Assembly (NCBI GenBank): GCA_037013495.1
Contig: CM072811.1
Span: forward strand, 52,175,452-52,239,451
Direction: 5' to 3'
Source of the DNA: Hippophae tibetana
Taxonomy: Eukaryota > Streptophyta > Magnoliopsida > Rosales > Elaeagnaceae
Length of the DNA stretch: 64,000 bases
Shown one piece after another: positions 13,236 to 25,389 of this stretch. The notes beneath the pieces were generated by a model. That model did no database searches, had not been told where the DNA came from, and saw only the letters and a program-made list of their open reading frames with translations. The first letter of the stretch is position 1, and each line of letters begins with the position of its first letter. The position numbers were made by a program, and so were the translations under genes.

Positions 13236-13535
13236 CAAAAAAAAATTATTTGACATTAATCAATGTGCAGTATTTCAAAGGATAACCCAGATTACCACAA
13301 TCATGAGTATGACACCAAAAATAAGGTTGTGGAATAAACAATGTTGTTATTTAATGGGGACATGATTATATGTATATGGTAATTCATTTTAATTTTATTA
13401 ATATTTTTAAAATTTAAAATTATATATAATAATATTTTTATATATATTTCATATATTTTTATTATTAAAAAATTAATAAATAATTTCATTTTAAACACCG
13501 TTTAATTGATAATTTGAGTAATTTTTTAATTAGAT

Positions 13536-13888
13536 ATGTTTAGTAACGATTTTTTATTTTGATTTTGATTTTTTTAAGGAATCATTAACAAAATATGAGA
13601 TAATTAATAAATCTTTAAAAATAAAATTTTCTAATTAAATTTATGATTTCTATTTTTTTTATTTTCACTAGATATCTTTTTAGAAAATAAATTAAGTCTT
13701 ATCACTTTTTTTATTTATAAGTATTTGAAAAAAATGATTAAAAATATAAAATTTGTAAATAATAACAAAAAATTTCTTTATTTGTAAGTTTTCAAAAAAA
13801 TAAAAAATAAAGTATTAAGAAATAACTTGTAAGTGATTTTTGATTTTTTTTTCTTGAAAATCATTAAGTAAAAATTGTTACTACACAT
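13536..13888. mobile_element. AT-rich MITE, copy B
   Basis: Imperfect inverted ends ATGTTTAGTAACGATTTTTT on the left and AAAATTGTTACTACACAT on the right. Internal order is the same as copy A at 3191-3516. It sits inside the MIOX pseudogene interval, between exon remnants A and B, and has no coding capacity. Confidence 0.5.
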
Positions 13889-14039
13889 TTTGATATTTAT
13901 TTATTTAAAAAAAATTATTAATCACAAAATCAATTATTTAATCATATATGATAAATCATAAATCAAAATTGTTATTGTTGTGCAATTTATGCTTATTTTG
14001 AATCCATTTCAAAATAACCAATCTTCCAGCCAAAATGAT

Positions 14040-14340
14040 GAGTTGAAGTATCTCAACACATAAAGAAGAAAAAGTTCCAAATTTCTTTCAAGCAGCCACC
14101 ATTTTAACATTTCCAGCGTGATCCCTCACCACCACCCTATGGCTAAAGCACCCTTTTTGTTCAATGAAAGCAGCATATGAATTAGCCTTTAAACATCCAA
14201 CATAAGGTTTATCCCATCCCTTTTTCCCGCCATTCCTAACCTCAATACCAGCACATACATATCCACTTTTTTTTTTTTGGGGCCAATGTAAAATAAATTA
14301 ACAATATACTAGCCCAATCAAGTAACTCCTCTCCAGACCT
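14040..14340 (-). mobile_element. LINE (L1-type) RNase H domain fragment
   Basis: Read leftward, the translation gives KGWDKPYVGCLKANSYAAF, then HRVVVRDHAGNVKMVAA. This matches the 'W.kP..G.lK.N.DaaF...G.GvvvRDh.GnV..A' start of the RNase H-like domain that ends many plant L1 LINEs. Upstream in the same direction, IVWKFRKHVRSGEELLDWA resembles the linker before that domain. A stop follows KMVAA and the remainder is decayed, so it is a dead fragment. Similar matter may extend to about 14700. A stray copy of a host RNase H-like gene is possible but less likely. Confidence 0.6.
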
Positions 14341-15400
14341 AACATGCTTCCTAAACTTCCAAACAATTTCTAGAAAAAAAAAATAAAGAATTTTTTTTTA
14401 TATACCAATGAATATCGATGACACAACACAATTTCGATGAATTTCAATGATATGATACAATATTATTAATAAATATAATTAAGCTCAATGATAAATTTTC
14501 ACATTTATTATGATTTTAATATATTTATAATATATAAAAAAAAAGATTCGATCACTCTCCTTTTAAGGAATGCCAAACAATGATGAATAAATCAGCAAAC
14601 AAAGCCGGAAAACAAACTTTTTGCATACTAGCAAACTCAGTAAATTTGAATCAGCTTCCATCCCCAAAAAAATATCTTCCATAAAAAAAAGTATATATAG
14701 AAGTCTTATCCTCCAACACCAAATAATCTTTCGTACAACCGGATATATATAAACACGTAATAAAACAAAATCATTTTGATTTTTAAATTTTATATAAAAA
14801 AATGTAAGAAGTATAAACGAAAATAATGAGTAATATTAATAGAGAACATACAACATATTATAGATATGATTTTTTCCTACCACACACATTAGAACTAGGA
14901 AAATATTTTGGGTTTTTTAATAACTTGTCTAATTATAACGATTTAAGGAATTAATCATCTGATTAATTATTTTGTTGGTTCCAGTATAATCTCATTCAAG
15001 TAGAAAAATAAAGATTAAATCTCAATAATCACATCTTTCCACCAAACACGATGTATTCTTATGGAATGAATTAAAAAAAATAACAATTTAACCAACTAGG
15101 AGGAGGGTAAGATTTTATTTTTTTTGGGTAAAAAAAAATGATCTTTTTAATTGCAGGTTGCTAAAGAAAATGGAAATACTTTGCCTCCGGCTGCATTATT
15201 TATTATTCGATATCACTCATTTTATCGTAAGCAATATAATACTTCGTAATTCCATGAAAATCATGTGAGATTAATTAGCTATTAATATGATGTATCGAAT
15301 ATTAGTTAATTTATAATACAGCTTTACATTAAGCCGGAGCTTATAAGTTTATGATGAACAAGGAGGATGATGAAAATCTCAAGTGGTTGAACATATTCAA

Positions 15401-17884
15401 GTAGGTTTAATTTCTATTTATCAGTACAATACTACAATTCAATATAAAAATGCATTTTATTTCTATTAATTTCATTAACAGTATATATATATATAGTTGT
15501 ATAATTGTGCAATTGAGTATATCTTTAGGATAAGTAAATATTTGAAGAAAGATTGTGTTTTTAATTAAAATTGGTATATAATATAATATTTACTTAAATA
15601 ACAATTAAAGTCACTTTATTCACTTTACAATGAGATAATAAATGAAAACATTGTTGTGGCTTGTAAGTTAACCAATTAAAGAAATGAAACATTTTTTTTA
15701 TTGTACAAGTTATAAATGGCAAAAGTATTTATTTTATTCGATTTAATAATAAATATTTTTAATTATATTAATTTAATACTCTATTTTAAAAAAAAAATGA
15801 TTAATTTAGTTATATTTCATTTTTATAATTTGACAAACAAAATTGTTTTGGTAATTTTTTTTAAATAACTAACAAAAATATATATCATATATATGTGGTT
15901 CAATACGCATGACTCCTTACCTTACATCATAAAGTTAGTTTACATTATGTTCGATTAATGTTTCTTTTATTAAATAAAATATAAACTTTAATATCATTTA
16001 AAAAAATTAATAGAATGCTTGCAAGTCACGTATATATCTATTATTTATTACTCATTTATTTATTTTAAATCAATTCATCCATATGCTTTTTTTATTTTTT
16101 GCAAATGATTATTTTTTTTTGTTTTTTTGTTTTTTTTGTTTTCTAAACTATCAACATACATGATATTGTATTATTGTGATACAAGAGAGTATTGCCAGAT
16201 GGAACCGGATAAGACTTATGAGATCCAATCCGAATGTCTTTTGCACGGCGACCAGTCGTTAAATTTAGAACTGGCACTAACTAACACATGACAAGTTTAA
16301 TTGCTTAATAACACATGCTCCCGTATCTTTCGGTTATACTTTTAGAATAATTTAGTTATTTTATTATAAAAATATATAATATAAAGATAAATAATTAAAA
16401 TTTAATTTTTTATTAATTTTATACTCATTTTTTACTATCTATAAAAATAATATTTTAATAATAATTAAAAAATATGAAAAATAAATAAAAATAAAATAAC
16501 AAAATGGTCATTTGGTTGTTTTGATGCCACTTTTTAAGAATAAAAAAAATTAAACTTTCACTTTTGACATAATTGAATGACTTATACTATTACACACTTT
16601 AATAAATAAAACAAATACAAAATATAATTTTTAATATATATATATTAATTAAAATAGCTTTATATTACATGTAAAATTTGAGTAAAAATAATTTATAACT
16701 AAAATTTGCACAAAAATCATAATTTGAGATGTACATTACACGTATTAAATATGATATAATTTTCGTATAAAATATTACATGTAAAATTACAATATCGACC
16801 AAGTGAGAAGACATGTGTACCTTGTGATCCCTATGTGTCCTACTATTGTAGTTCAATGGCATTAGAGTCAGTGGAGCTACAATGTCATGTTGTTAGGTTT
16901 GTGGATATGGAAATTTCAAAGGTCCAGTAAACTTGTGCGATTTCTGATTGAAGATATCAATTTTATGTTGGAATTTTCGTTGATTTCTAGAAGCTATATA
17001 TACACCATACAGCAGTTCATAGTTCTATATTTCTTTATTGTTAAATTTGGTTGAACATGGTTTTTTAGGTGTTGAAGTTTTAATTCTGGTTCATTACTTG
17101 TTTCCTTTGTTTAGATATGAAAAAACAGTTTTACCTAACAAGAGAAAAGGACGAGTAATAGCAGAGTCAAAATTTGGTTGCTGCAATATTGACTTATAAC
17201 TAGTTGTAACAAAAATTCTGTGATATTTTGCGATTATAGTTACGAAGAACGGATCCCAATGTGTATATAGTCCCAAGGTAACTATATTGTTAAAAAAAAT
17301 AAAAAGGCTACCACTAAACAATTATATAAATTATTATTATTATAAAAATATTTTAATTAATAATAATTTTATTTAATAATAATGATATTAATATGTAATA
17401 AATATTACTAATAATAGATATTTTATATAATTTTATTATAATAATAATATTAAGATAATATCGTTATTAAAAATATGACCGAAATAGCATTGAGTAATGC
17501 ATTGTAGCCTCTTGTATAGCCAAAGTGTACTGCTTCAATAGCTGGAGTGTGGTGTTGGATAATCAGCCAGAAGGTTGTTACAGGTGTAACGTATAACATC
17601 ACAACATATGTAGCAATTAGTTACACAAGCTTAAATGATGATCAAAATAATATTCCTCTAATGTGTAATATTTACTTGGTGTTTTATTCATAGAATAAAA
17701 TCGGAATAAGAATGAAATAAAAAAAAAATTATTTGACCATTATAATAAAAAAAAATCAATATTATAATGTTTGTTTTATAATTAGATTGGAATGAAAAAT
17801 ACTTTATTTTACCTTAATATTCATATATTTGATAAAATTTAAATACTATAATTTAATTATTATTTTTTCGTCAGACAAAATACA
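15401..17884. other. Intergenic spacer
   Basis: No gene recognised. At 16800-17100 a less AT-rich patch contains a TATA-like block (GCTATATATACACC, about 16993) but no coding region downstream that I can support. The terminal exon of the MIOX copy was sought just after 15400 and not seen. Confidence 0.5.
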
Positions 17885-18290
17885 TTACTGTAATCATTAT
17901 TTTTCTAAATAATTATTACTTAAAAATAAAATATATTATTAAAATTATTATTTTTCTAAATAGAGTTTAGTGTTTTGGGGTTTGGGATTTAATGATTTGA
18001 AATTAGGGTTTAGGATTAAAATCATTATTTTTCTAAATAGTGTTTTGGGTTTTGAAATTTGAGATTTAAGGTTTAAGGTTTAGTGTTATATTTGTGAGTT
18101 AAGGTTTAGGATTAAAATTATTATTTTTCTAAATAAGGTTTAAGATTTTGGGATTTTCGATTTGGGGTTTAGAGTTATATATGTGGGTTAAAGTTTATGA
18201 TTAAAATTATTATTTTTCTAAATATGGTTTAGAGATTTAGAATTTAGGGTTTATAGATTAAGATTAAGGGCTTAGGATTTAGGATTATAT
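17885..18290. repeat. Tandem array with telomere-like TTTAGGG variants
   Basis: The block AAAATTATTATTTTTCTAAA recurs with small changes at about 17941, 18017, 18115 and 18203, and a shorter form at about 17896. Spacing is 76-98 bp. Between these blocks the sequence is rich in GGTTTAGG, GGGTTTAG, GTTTAAGG and related heptamers resembling the plant telomere unit TTTAGGG, but irregular. It is a minisatellite rather than a true interstitial telomere. The array ends almost exactly where the copia fossil at 18300 begins. Confidence 0.7.
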
Positions 18291-18299
18291 TTAGAGTTG

Positions 18300-21200
18300 G
18301 GGTAAAAAATCGATCCAATTGAAACTCTAATGATTCATTCTATTGAGATCGTGAGTGTGAAGAGTAATAAGACAAACTATGTTGGCTCATATAGCAATTT
18401 CTATGAAGCTTGATAGGATAAGTTAATTATTTGGAGAGATCAATTTATGAGTTTTGTGACAACCTATGGCTTAGACTTCATTTTTTATCCGAGTACAACA
18501 ACTCTTTAGTTTCTCACTGAATTGGTGATGCTAATGTCAAGACATCTAACCTTGAGTATTCCTTTTGAAATTAATGTAATAATCTCTTGAAGAGTTGGAT
18601 TTATAATTCAATCTCGTAAGAAATGTTGTATCGAGTTAATGGATAACATTCATCTATAACTTGTTAGATGTGGTTGAACCTTGAGAGTTACTTCAACTCA
18701 ACCTCTAATGCTAGGAAGATGGAGTTGCATCTCTAATTATAGCAAGTGAGTGAAGACAATTTGAATATCGAACAATTTTTACTCGTGTGAAGTCAATTAT
18801 TGATCATTTATCTGCAATAGAAGACCAAATACCTAGTAATGAAATTATCATATATATTCTATGTGGTTTAGGGCTAGATTACAAGAGTTTTGTTATTTCT
18901 ATGAATCCCAAGTCAAGTGATCCAACTTTGTTTGAGTTACAGAGTTATCTATTGATCGAGAAACAATCAATTCCCACTAACACAAAATATGAAAAAGATC
19001 AGATTTTGCAAACCAATTTAGCCAGATTAATGCCTTTATTCTTCAAAGCAATCAGAATTTCTTCTCAAAAAGTTTACATTTAGGAACCGAGCCTTGGAAC
19101 CTATAAGATTTTCTCAAGAATTCACAAGCACAAAATAAAAATGTCTCTCACAAGGGTAATGGCTCAAGAAATAACTCATATAAGCAAAAAAAATAAGATG
19201 ATCGCACACAGTGTCAAGTATGTGACAAGGTAGGGAACAATGCCTCAACTTATTATCAACTAAAAAATTTACTTGTTGGTAAAGACTTTAATTATTTTCA
19301 TGCAAGTCCTATAGCCTATCATATTGACTTGTCTTTATCAAAGAGTGTACAAGATAATGCTTAGGGTGCTGGACAATAGAGCTACTCATCATCTTATAGG
19401 GGATGCTTCGAAACTAGTATTACTATGACTATGATCATTAACTTTTACTTAAGAAATTTTTGCATGTTCCATAGGCCTCGACAAATCTTTTATTCGTACA
19501 TAAATTTTGTGTTGATAATGATATTTTAGTGAAATTTCACCTTAACTATTTCTTATTAAGGAACTAAGCATGCGACATTTCATCTTTCAAGGCAATCTTG
19601 TGAGTGATCTTTATAAACTACATCAGATTACATCCATAAAATCAACATATAATTTTGCTTTTCACATTTACTCCACATTTTCCCTTCCATAACTTTGTTT
19701 AGTACTACATGTGATAAGAATTGCAATTGGTGTACTAGACTAGGATATCCTTTCAGAGATCATCCTAAATAAACTTGCTAAGAGATTTGATCTCAACTAT
19801 ACATTGCATAGTTCTCCTCATAAGTGTTTAGTATGTCCAAGTACTACTAAATAAATTTAACATTTTTTTCTTTAGTGTATGTTAACCTTTGGACTTCATA
19901 AGTAGTCTTAATTACAATTGCAAAGTATTATTTGCTTCTCGTTGATGATTATTCTAACTACATGTGGGTGCATTTCCTTTATACTAAAAATAAAACAAGT
20001 GTTACAATGGTTATGTTCAAAACAATGGTGGAAAGACAATTTGAATGTCATATAAAGGAAGTGTAGAGTAATAGAGGAGTAGAGTTTAGTTTTCCAAGCT
20101 TTGAGTGGCATAATCTAGGTGTAAATTATAGGCTTACCTATCCACACATATATGAGCAAAATGGCTCAGTAGAAAGTTGACTTTAGAAGGTGGTGGAAGG
20201 CGGTCGACTCTACTTTTACAAGCTGGTATCCCTATCAAGTACTAGTCTTATACTTTTTGTACTATTGTCTATCTACGTCTAGATTACTTAGACGTATGTT
20301 ATGTGACAAAATATCCTTTGAACTATTATATCATGTAGCACTAGAATATGCTTTTATAAGTACTTTTGGTTGTCTGGTTTTTCCTTGCCTTCGAGCCATT
20401 TGAAAACAATGTCAACATAGTGTGTGTTTCTTAGTTATGTAGCATAATATAAAGGGTATCTCTATCTTGAAATCGAAACTAGTCAAGTGTACACAAGTAG
20501 ACATGTGCAATTCCATGAAAGCATTTTTCCTTTTCTTTCCAACACAAGTGGGATATATGTAATGGCTATCAAAAACATGTTATTTGTTTTCTTCCTATAC
20601 CAACCTCATTTACTCGAACCATTGACTCTTAAACCCACTGTCACTCATCACCCATCTATCTCTTGTTCTTCAATCATTTTCCTAACCCTTAACACATCAT
20701 CTTGACCTACCTCATCTTCTTTGGATACTCTTATTATCTCTCATACCACACCAAGTCTTGCTTCTCATAAGGACAAATCCCAACCATCACACTCTTTACC
20801 TTAAGTTGATTATCCAAAAATTTCTCTCGTGGTAGATTTCTCAACCCTTTTACTTCCTTGCCTCAATACACATTCTATGGTTATAAGAAGCAAGGTTAGA
20901 TTGTAAAACCAAAGCACACAAACTATGTTATGCGTACACCTAATCCTCTTGATTTGGAACCATGAAGTTATGTAAAAGCTAATAATTGGGTAGATTCTAT
21001 GGCTAATGAGCACGCAAGACTTTTGAGAAATGACACTTGAAAACTAGTCCCTCTTGAAGATGTGATGAAAGTTATTGGTAATAGATGGGTGTATAAGGTG
21101 AAAAGGAAACACGATAGAAGCATTAATACAAGAAAATCAAGGGTGGATGCTAAAGGTTTTCATCAAGTTGAAGGATTTGACTATTTTAGATTTTTAGTCT

Positions 21201-22190
21201 AGTGGTAAAACATATAACTATAAGGGTTATTCACCGTTTAGCTTTGTCTAAGGGTTGATCACTCAAAGAATTTGATATGAATAATATATTTTTAATGGAG
21301 AGCTAGAGAAAGTAGTGTATATGATACAACCTTTGGGCTTTGAGGTACCATTTGAGATAAAATTGGTGTGTAAACTTAAAAGTCTTTGTATGGACTTAAA
21401 CAAGCCCCTCAAGCTTAGTATAAAAAAATGAGCTATTGTTTCTTGTCACATGGGTTTACAAACTTTAAATCATATATGTCATTGTTCTTTCAAAAGACCA
21501 CTATATCCCTTAGTATTGTTCTCTATCATAATCACTAGTGATGCTTTGTTTTTGATATATAAGTTTATTGAAATCTTCTAGAACAAATTTGCTTTAAAAG
21601 ATCTTGGAACACTGGAATTCTTTCTTGATATACATGTACTTCACACTGAGGAGTTATTGCATCTATCACGAAGTAAGTATGTCAAGGATTTACTTAATTG
21701 AGTTGGTCTCATTCACTCCAAATCTCTATCAACATCTGTTGTTGTAGGTAAAAAATTTCCAAGTTTTACGACACACCTTTGATAGATCCATCAATGTATA
21801 AAAGCATTGTGGGAGGACTTAAGTATTTCATAATGACTCAACCAAATATCTTTTACATGGTTAACAAATTATGTCAATTCTTTACGAGTCCTACTAAAGT
21901 ACATTAGCTTATTATCAAAAGAGTATTTAGAAATCATAATGAAATTACTTCCAATAGGTTGTTGTTATAGAAATTTTATTCTTTTGACTGAGTTAGAAAT
22001 ATTGATAACTGGAAGAATACAAGTGACTTTTGTATTTACTTTGACAATTCATTTGTGTCATGATCGTCTAGTAAACAAAAGGTGGTTTCTAGATCTATTA
22101 GATAATCATAATATAGGTCTTTGACTAAAGCTAGACAATTGCTTCTTAAAATGCCTTTGATTTCATTTGATGATTCTTTTGAGGAATAAT
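18300..22190 (+). mobile_element. Ty1/copia fossil
   Basis: A rightward copia body in the expected order. A gag UBN2-type block lies at about 18787-19080 (DHLSAIEDQIPSNEIIIYIL, FELQSYLLIEKQSIP). An integrase region follows at about 19900-20400, then a reverse transcriptase region at about 21000-21650 and an RNase H end near 22100-22190 (TKARQLLLKMPL). The gag resembles the Retrofit/Ivana-like group. The copy is heavily broken, with many breaks, and I could not delimit LTRs or a target duplication, so it is old. The left edge abuts the TTTAGGG-rich array. Confidence 0.8.
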
Positions 22191-23557
22191 AACTGATTGC
22201 ATTGAGTTAAGTTTTTTTTTTTTTGTATATTTTTTACCTAAAAAATGTGATTTTATGGGAAAATTTTATTTATCCCTCCCTAGTTTTTACTTAATGTTAA
22301 GAGTCAATTTTTGTGTTTATTATATTCTTGACACGTCAATCTTATAAATCATTAATAAATATATTAGAAAAAAAATAACATGAGATATCGTAATAATTTT
22401 GATGCTTAAGTAGTTTTTATACGAAGGAGACTAAAACAAAGAAGATTTAGAGAATTTGAGCTGGTATTTATGCGTATCTTTTTTAGGTGAAGATGTCATA
22501 TTTATAAATTTAAACTAATATCATTCTTATAAATAACTTATACTTATTAATTACTTTTTAAATTAATATAATAATTTAAATAATAAGATATGTATTGATA
22601 TTCACTTTAACTTAAAGTAAGTTCTTTTTTTCTTTCCATGTTTAGTTTGGTTTCATTTTTTTTAATAATTAAGTTGAGTTTTTTTTTTAACAAAATACAT
22701 GATTTTTTAATAATATAATTTTTTTAACATCTTGAACTTTTTTTTTTGACAAATAATGTATAAATATTTTTTAATAACGTAACATTATGAATTTTTATAA
22801 AGAATGAAAATGATTATTTGAGAACCATTTGTTATAAATGGGTTATATCATAGGTTAATATTATTTAAAAATATAATCTCACATTAATATCGTCCTAATT
22901 TATTAAAAATATAAATAAATAGAATAATTTTTAAATAGAATAGGTTGTAATATGGGTCAAATAAAAGCCGATGCCATTACATTTTTGATATTTCTAATTC
23001 AGAATTAAATATGAGCTCACTGTATTTATTGAATTTGTTAATGACAATGTAGATTAATGAAATTGGATTACGCGTACAAATTAATTTTTCCATCCAGCAC
23101 TAACTAAAAAGTTTGTCACCTGTAGTCTAGTGGATATGTGAACGAGATTGCACTCCAATAAAAATATATGAAAATTGTGGTACTATAACTTATAACATGC
23201 CCAATTTACTGACATATGACTAACGATAATTAAATTTAGGAAATTATAAAAAAATATTATTATATATTATAATTATAATTGGTATAATAATTTTTAATTA
23301 CATATAATTATATATAAGTTAAATAAATTTATAAATATCTCAATTTTAAATTACAAAGACGTTTTCAATTGCAAATACTCCATCTTTTAGTAAGAATCTT
23401 CAAGTCAAGTTGTAGAGAAGTGGGCTACTTTCTTATTTCCACTTTTCCGTAGTGGCAGGCGATCCATTTTCTAATAAATAATGTTAGTGACTGAGTGGTG
23501 AGGATATATTTCGGCTTCTTGAACCGGGTAACTTATACAAATTGAGTTTGTTTTTTT
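22191..23557. other. AT-rich intergenic spacer
   Basis: Long T-rich tracts at 22205-22225 and 22680-22750. No gene or terminal repeat was seen. Confidence 0.6.
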
Positions 23558-23825
23558 AAGTTAGAAAATTAAGTTACAAGATAAAAGATTATTTAAACTT
23601 TAATGGAAGAAGTATCTCTAGATAAGTTGAGACTTAACATTACTCCTTACATTGATTAGAGTTCGAATTTACGATACGAGTATCGATGGAAGCCAATAAA
23701 CTAACTCTGATAACATGTTAGATATAACCTTAATTCTACCTCAAAACTTAAGTTATAAGATAAATGATTTTTCAAACTTATACATAAATGTCACTAACAA
23801 ATGTGAGACTTAACATGTAATTTGT
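23558..23825. repeat. Short direct repeat pair with LTR-like junction
   Basis: AAAATTAAGTTACAAGATAA at about 23567 recurs as AAAACTTAAGTTATAAGATA at about 23751. Both are followed by an AA(A/T)GATT block and later GAGACTTAACAT. Just before the second copy, CTCTGATAACATGTTAGA resembles the junction of an inverted tRNA-iMet primer-binding site (CTCTGATACCA) and an LTR start. It is probably a remnant of a copia end. Too short to assign firmly. Confidence 0.35.
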
Positions 23826-23867
23826 ATGCTTTGATTTCATTTGATTTAGTTATCTATTAGGATAAAC

Positions 23868-24300
23868 ATTAATTTTCTTATTAAACCTTCCAAATTACTT
23901 TAAAATTCATATATTATATTTTTTTACTATTAATTTAGTATCTTTAATTTTAAATTTATTATCATTTTGATGTTTTTATTTAAAAAATGTTAATAGTGAA
24001 TGGAAAATGTTACTGTTTAGACAAATGCTATTTTTCATACTAAAGGTTCCAAATTATTTTTAATTTCATATCTTATGTATTTTTATTATCAATTTGATAC
24101 ATTACATTTTAAATTTATTATAATTTTGATATTTTTCTTTAAGTACTTGATAAAAAATTTCATCCATAGTTAATATTTTTGTAATGAAAATATTAAAATA
24201 ATAGTAAATTTAAAACATAAAGTACCACATTGATAATAAAAAGTATAAGATATGAAATTAAAAATAATTTGAAACATTTAATAAGAAAAAAAAACGTTTG
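23868..24300. mobile_element. Fold-back MITE (long inverted repeat) with an extra half copy
   Basis: The left arm (about 24043-24165) contains CCAAATTATTTTTAATTTCA, then ATTATCAATTTGATAC. The right arm (about 24195-24290) is its near reverse complement, with ATTGATAATAAAAAGTATAA and AAATTAAAAATAATTTGAAA. A further forward half copy lies at 23868-24000 (TTCTTATTAAACCTTCCAAA). There is no coding capacity. The arms of over 100 bp could form a long hairpin, a common source of small RNAs. Confidence 0.6.
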
Positions 24301-25389
24301 TTCTTATTAATATGACGTATTGATATGGTATCAGATATAATATTAAAAATATAATACGTTAAAGTAATTATAAAATTAATTACATTTTTACTTGTGAATT
24401 AATTTACGCACGGAGGTTTGTTATTCACTTGGCAGTTTGAAAATGGTGCATTGGTCCATTTTTTATTCCCTACCCGAGAAATCGAACATGATATATTAAT
24501 TTATTACTTTATTTAAAATAAATTATTATTTAATTTTAAATTAAGTTAATATTATGTTTCAAATCAATTAACACAATAAATATAATAAGTAGTACATGCT
24601 AGAAAAATGTCTAATATTATACAATTAAATCACCACATGACAACAAATAATTTATCCCATACAGCATCAGGCTTTTGTTTTCTTATTTATTACATTATTT
24701 TAATAACATCAGCTAACCATGTAAATTAATCTTAATCATTGATTTAAGTAGATAGATTAAATAAATATCATGATATTTTATCACGGTCTGATAAGAAAAC
24801 TTTTAATATCATTCATTAAGATTTGAATTTAGTCTCTTAAATATATTCGTTGAAGTGTGGTGTCAAATCAAACATATTTGGTTACAAATGACTCTAATAA
24901 TGTGTTTTTTTTCTTTTAATAAACATGGGGGATAAAAATATTTGCAGTCTTTTTTTTTTCATATCATAAAAACCCAGGTTAGATGTATAATAAGGATTGA
25001 AAAGATATAAAAATATAATTTAATCACCTTAATTGAAAAAGAAAAGAAAGCGACCCTTCTTGGAGCTAAACATGAGGTAAATTAAATTTTATTGTTTTTG
25101 TTTTTTTTAATTGATAAATTAAGTTGAAGGGTCGTTGAGGGTCTGATAAAAGCATATGAATAATTAGAGAAACAAAATACCAAAAATGGTTGACGAATAA
25201 TGCAAATGCATAATTGTCATCTCTTCCACTAAATTATATATTTAGAGATAACGTATGAAGTTAGATATTACATATAATTATTTATTAAAATAGTAATAGT
25301 TGTTTTTTTCTAACCTCTAATCCATATATTATTATATTCATGTCCTTGTTTCTAAGTGTTATTGGAATCACGGCACTGGCATCATAATC
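24301..25389. other. Intergenic region upstream of GGT
   Basis: AT-rich spacer that must include the GGT promoter and 5' leader. No single TATA box stands out among many AT-rich candidates, and no other gene is visible. Confidence 0.5.

Larger units (their letters stand above)
12616..15400 (+). pseudogene. MIOX: Myo-inositol oxygenase (MIOX) pseudogene
   Basis: Three exon remnants match plant MIOX, the cytosolic di-iron enzyme that turns myo-inositol into D-glucuronate. Remnant A (12616-12878) follows an acceptor-like TGTAG and gives DYNAENERQKTVEEFY, then NHIHQTYEYVKKMREEY, KVEMSIWECCELLKEVVDDS, EAIRKDY and EDWLHLTAIIHD. About 7 bases inserted after EEFY shift the frame, and some 14 residues (family DLDEPQIxHLLQTA) are missing after DDSDP. 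Remnant B (15157-15226), between TTGCAG and GTAAGC, gives VAKENGNTLPPAALFIIRYH. Remnant C (15322-15400), between ATACAG and GTAGGT, reads LH, a stop where Arg is expected, then AGAYKFMMNKEDDENLKWLN. The N-terminus, the central exons (GGLPQWAVVGDTFP and the following region) and the last exon were not found. Conserved splice signals show decay of a real gene copy rather than a retrocopy. A LINE fragment lies between remnants A and B. Confidence 0.9.

Noticed and set aside
13008-13498. Minus-strand open frames with IYIYIY runs
   Set aside because: They arise from the (TA)n microsatellite and surrounding AT-rich DNA. The patch at 13060-13190 is less AT-rich but matched nothing I recognise.
17885-18290. 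True interstitial telomere
   Set aside because: Heptamers are irregular and embedded in a 76-98 bp unit; there is no perfect run of TTTAGGG.
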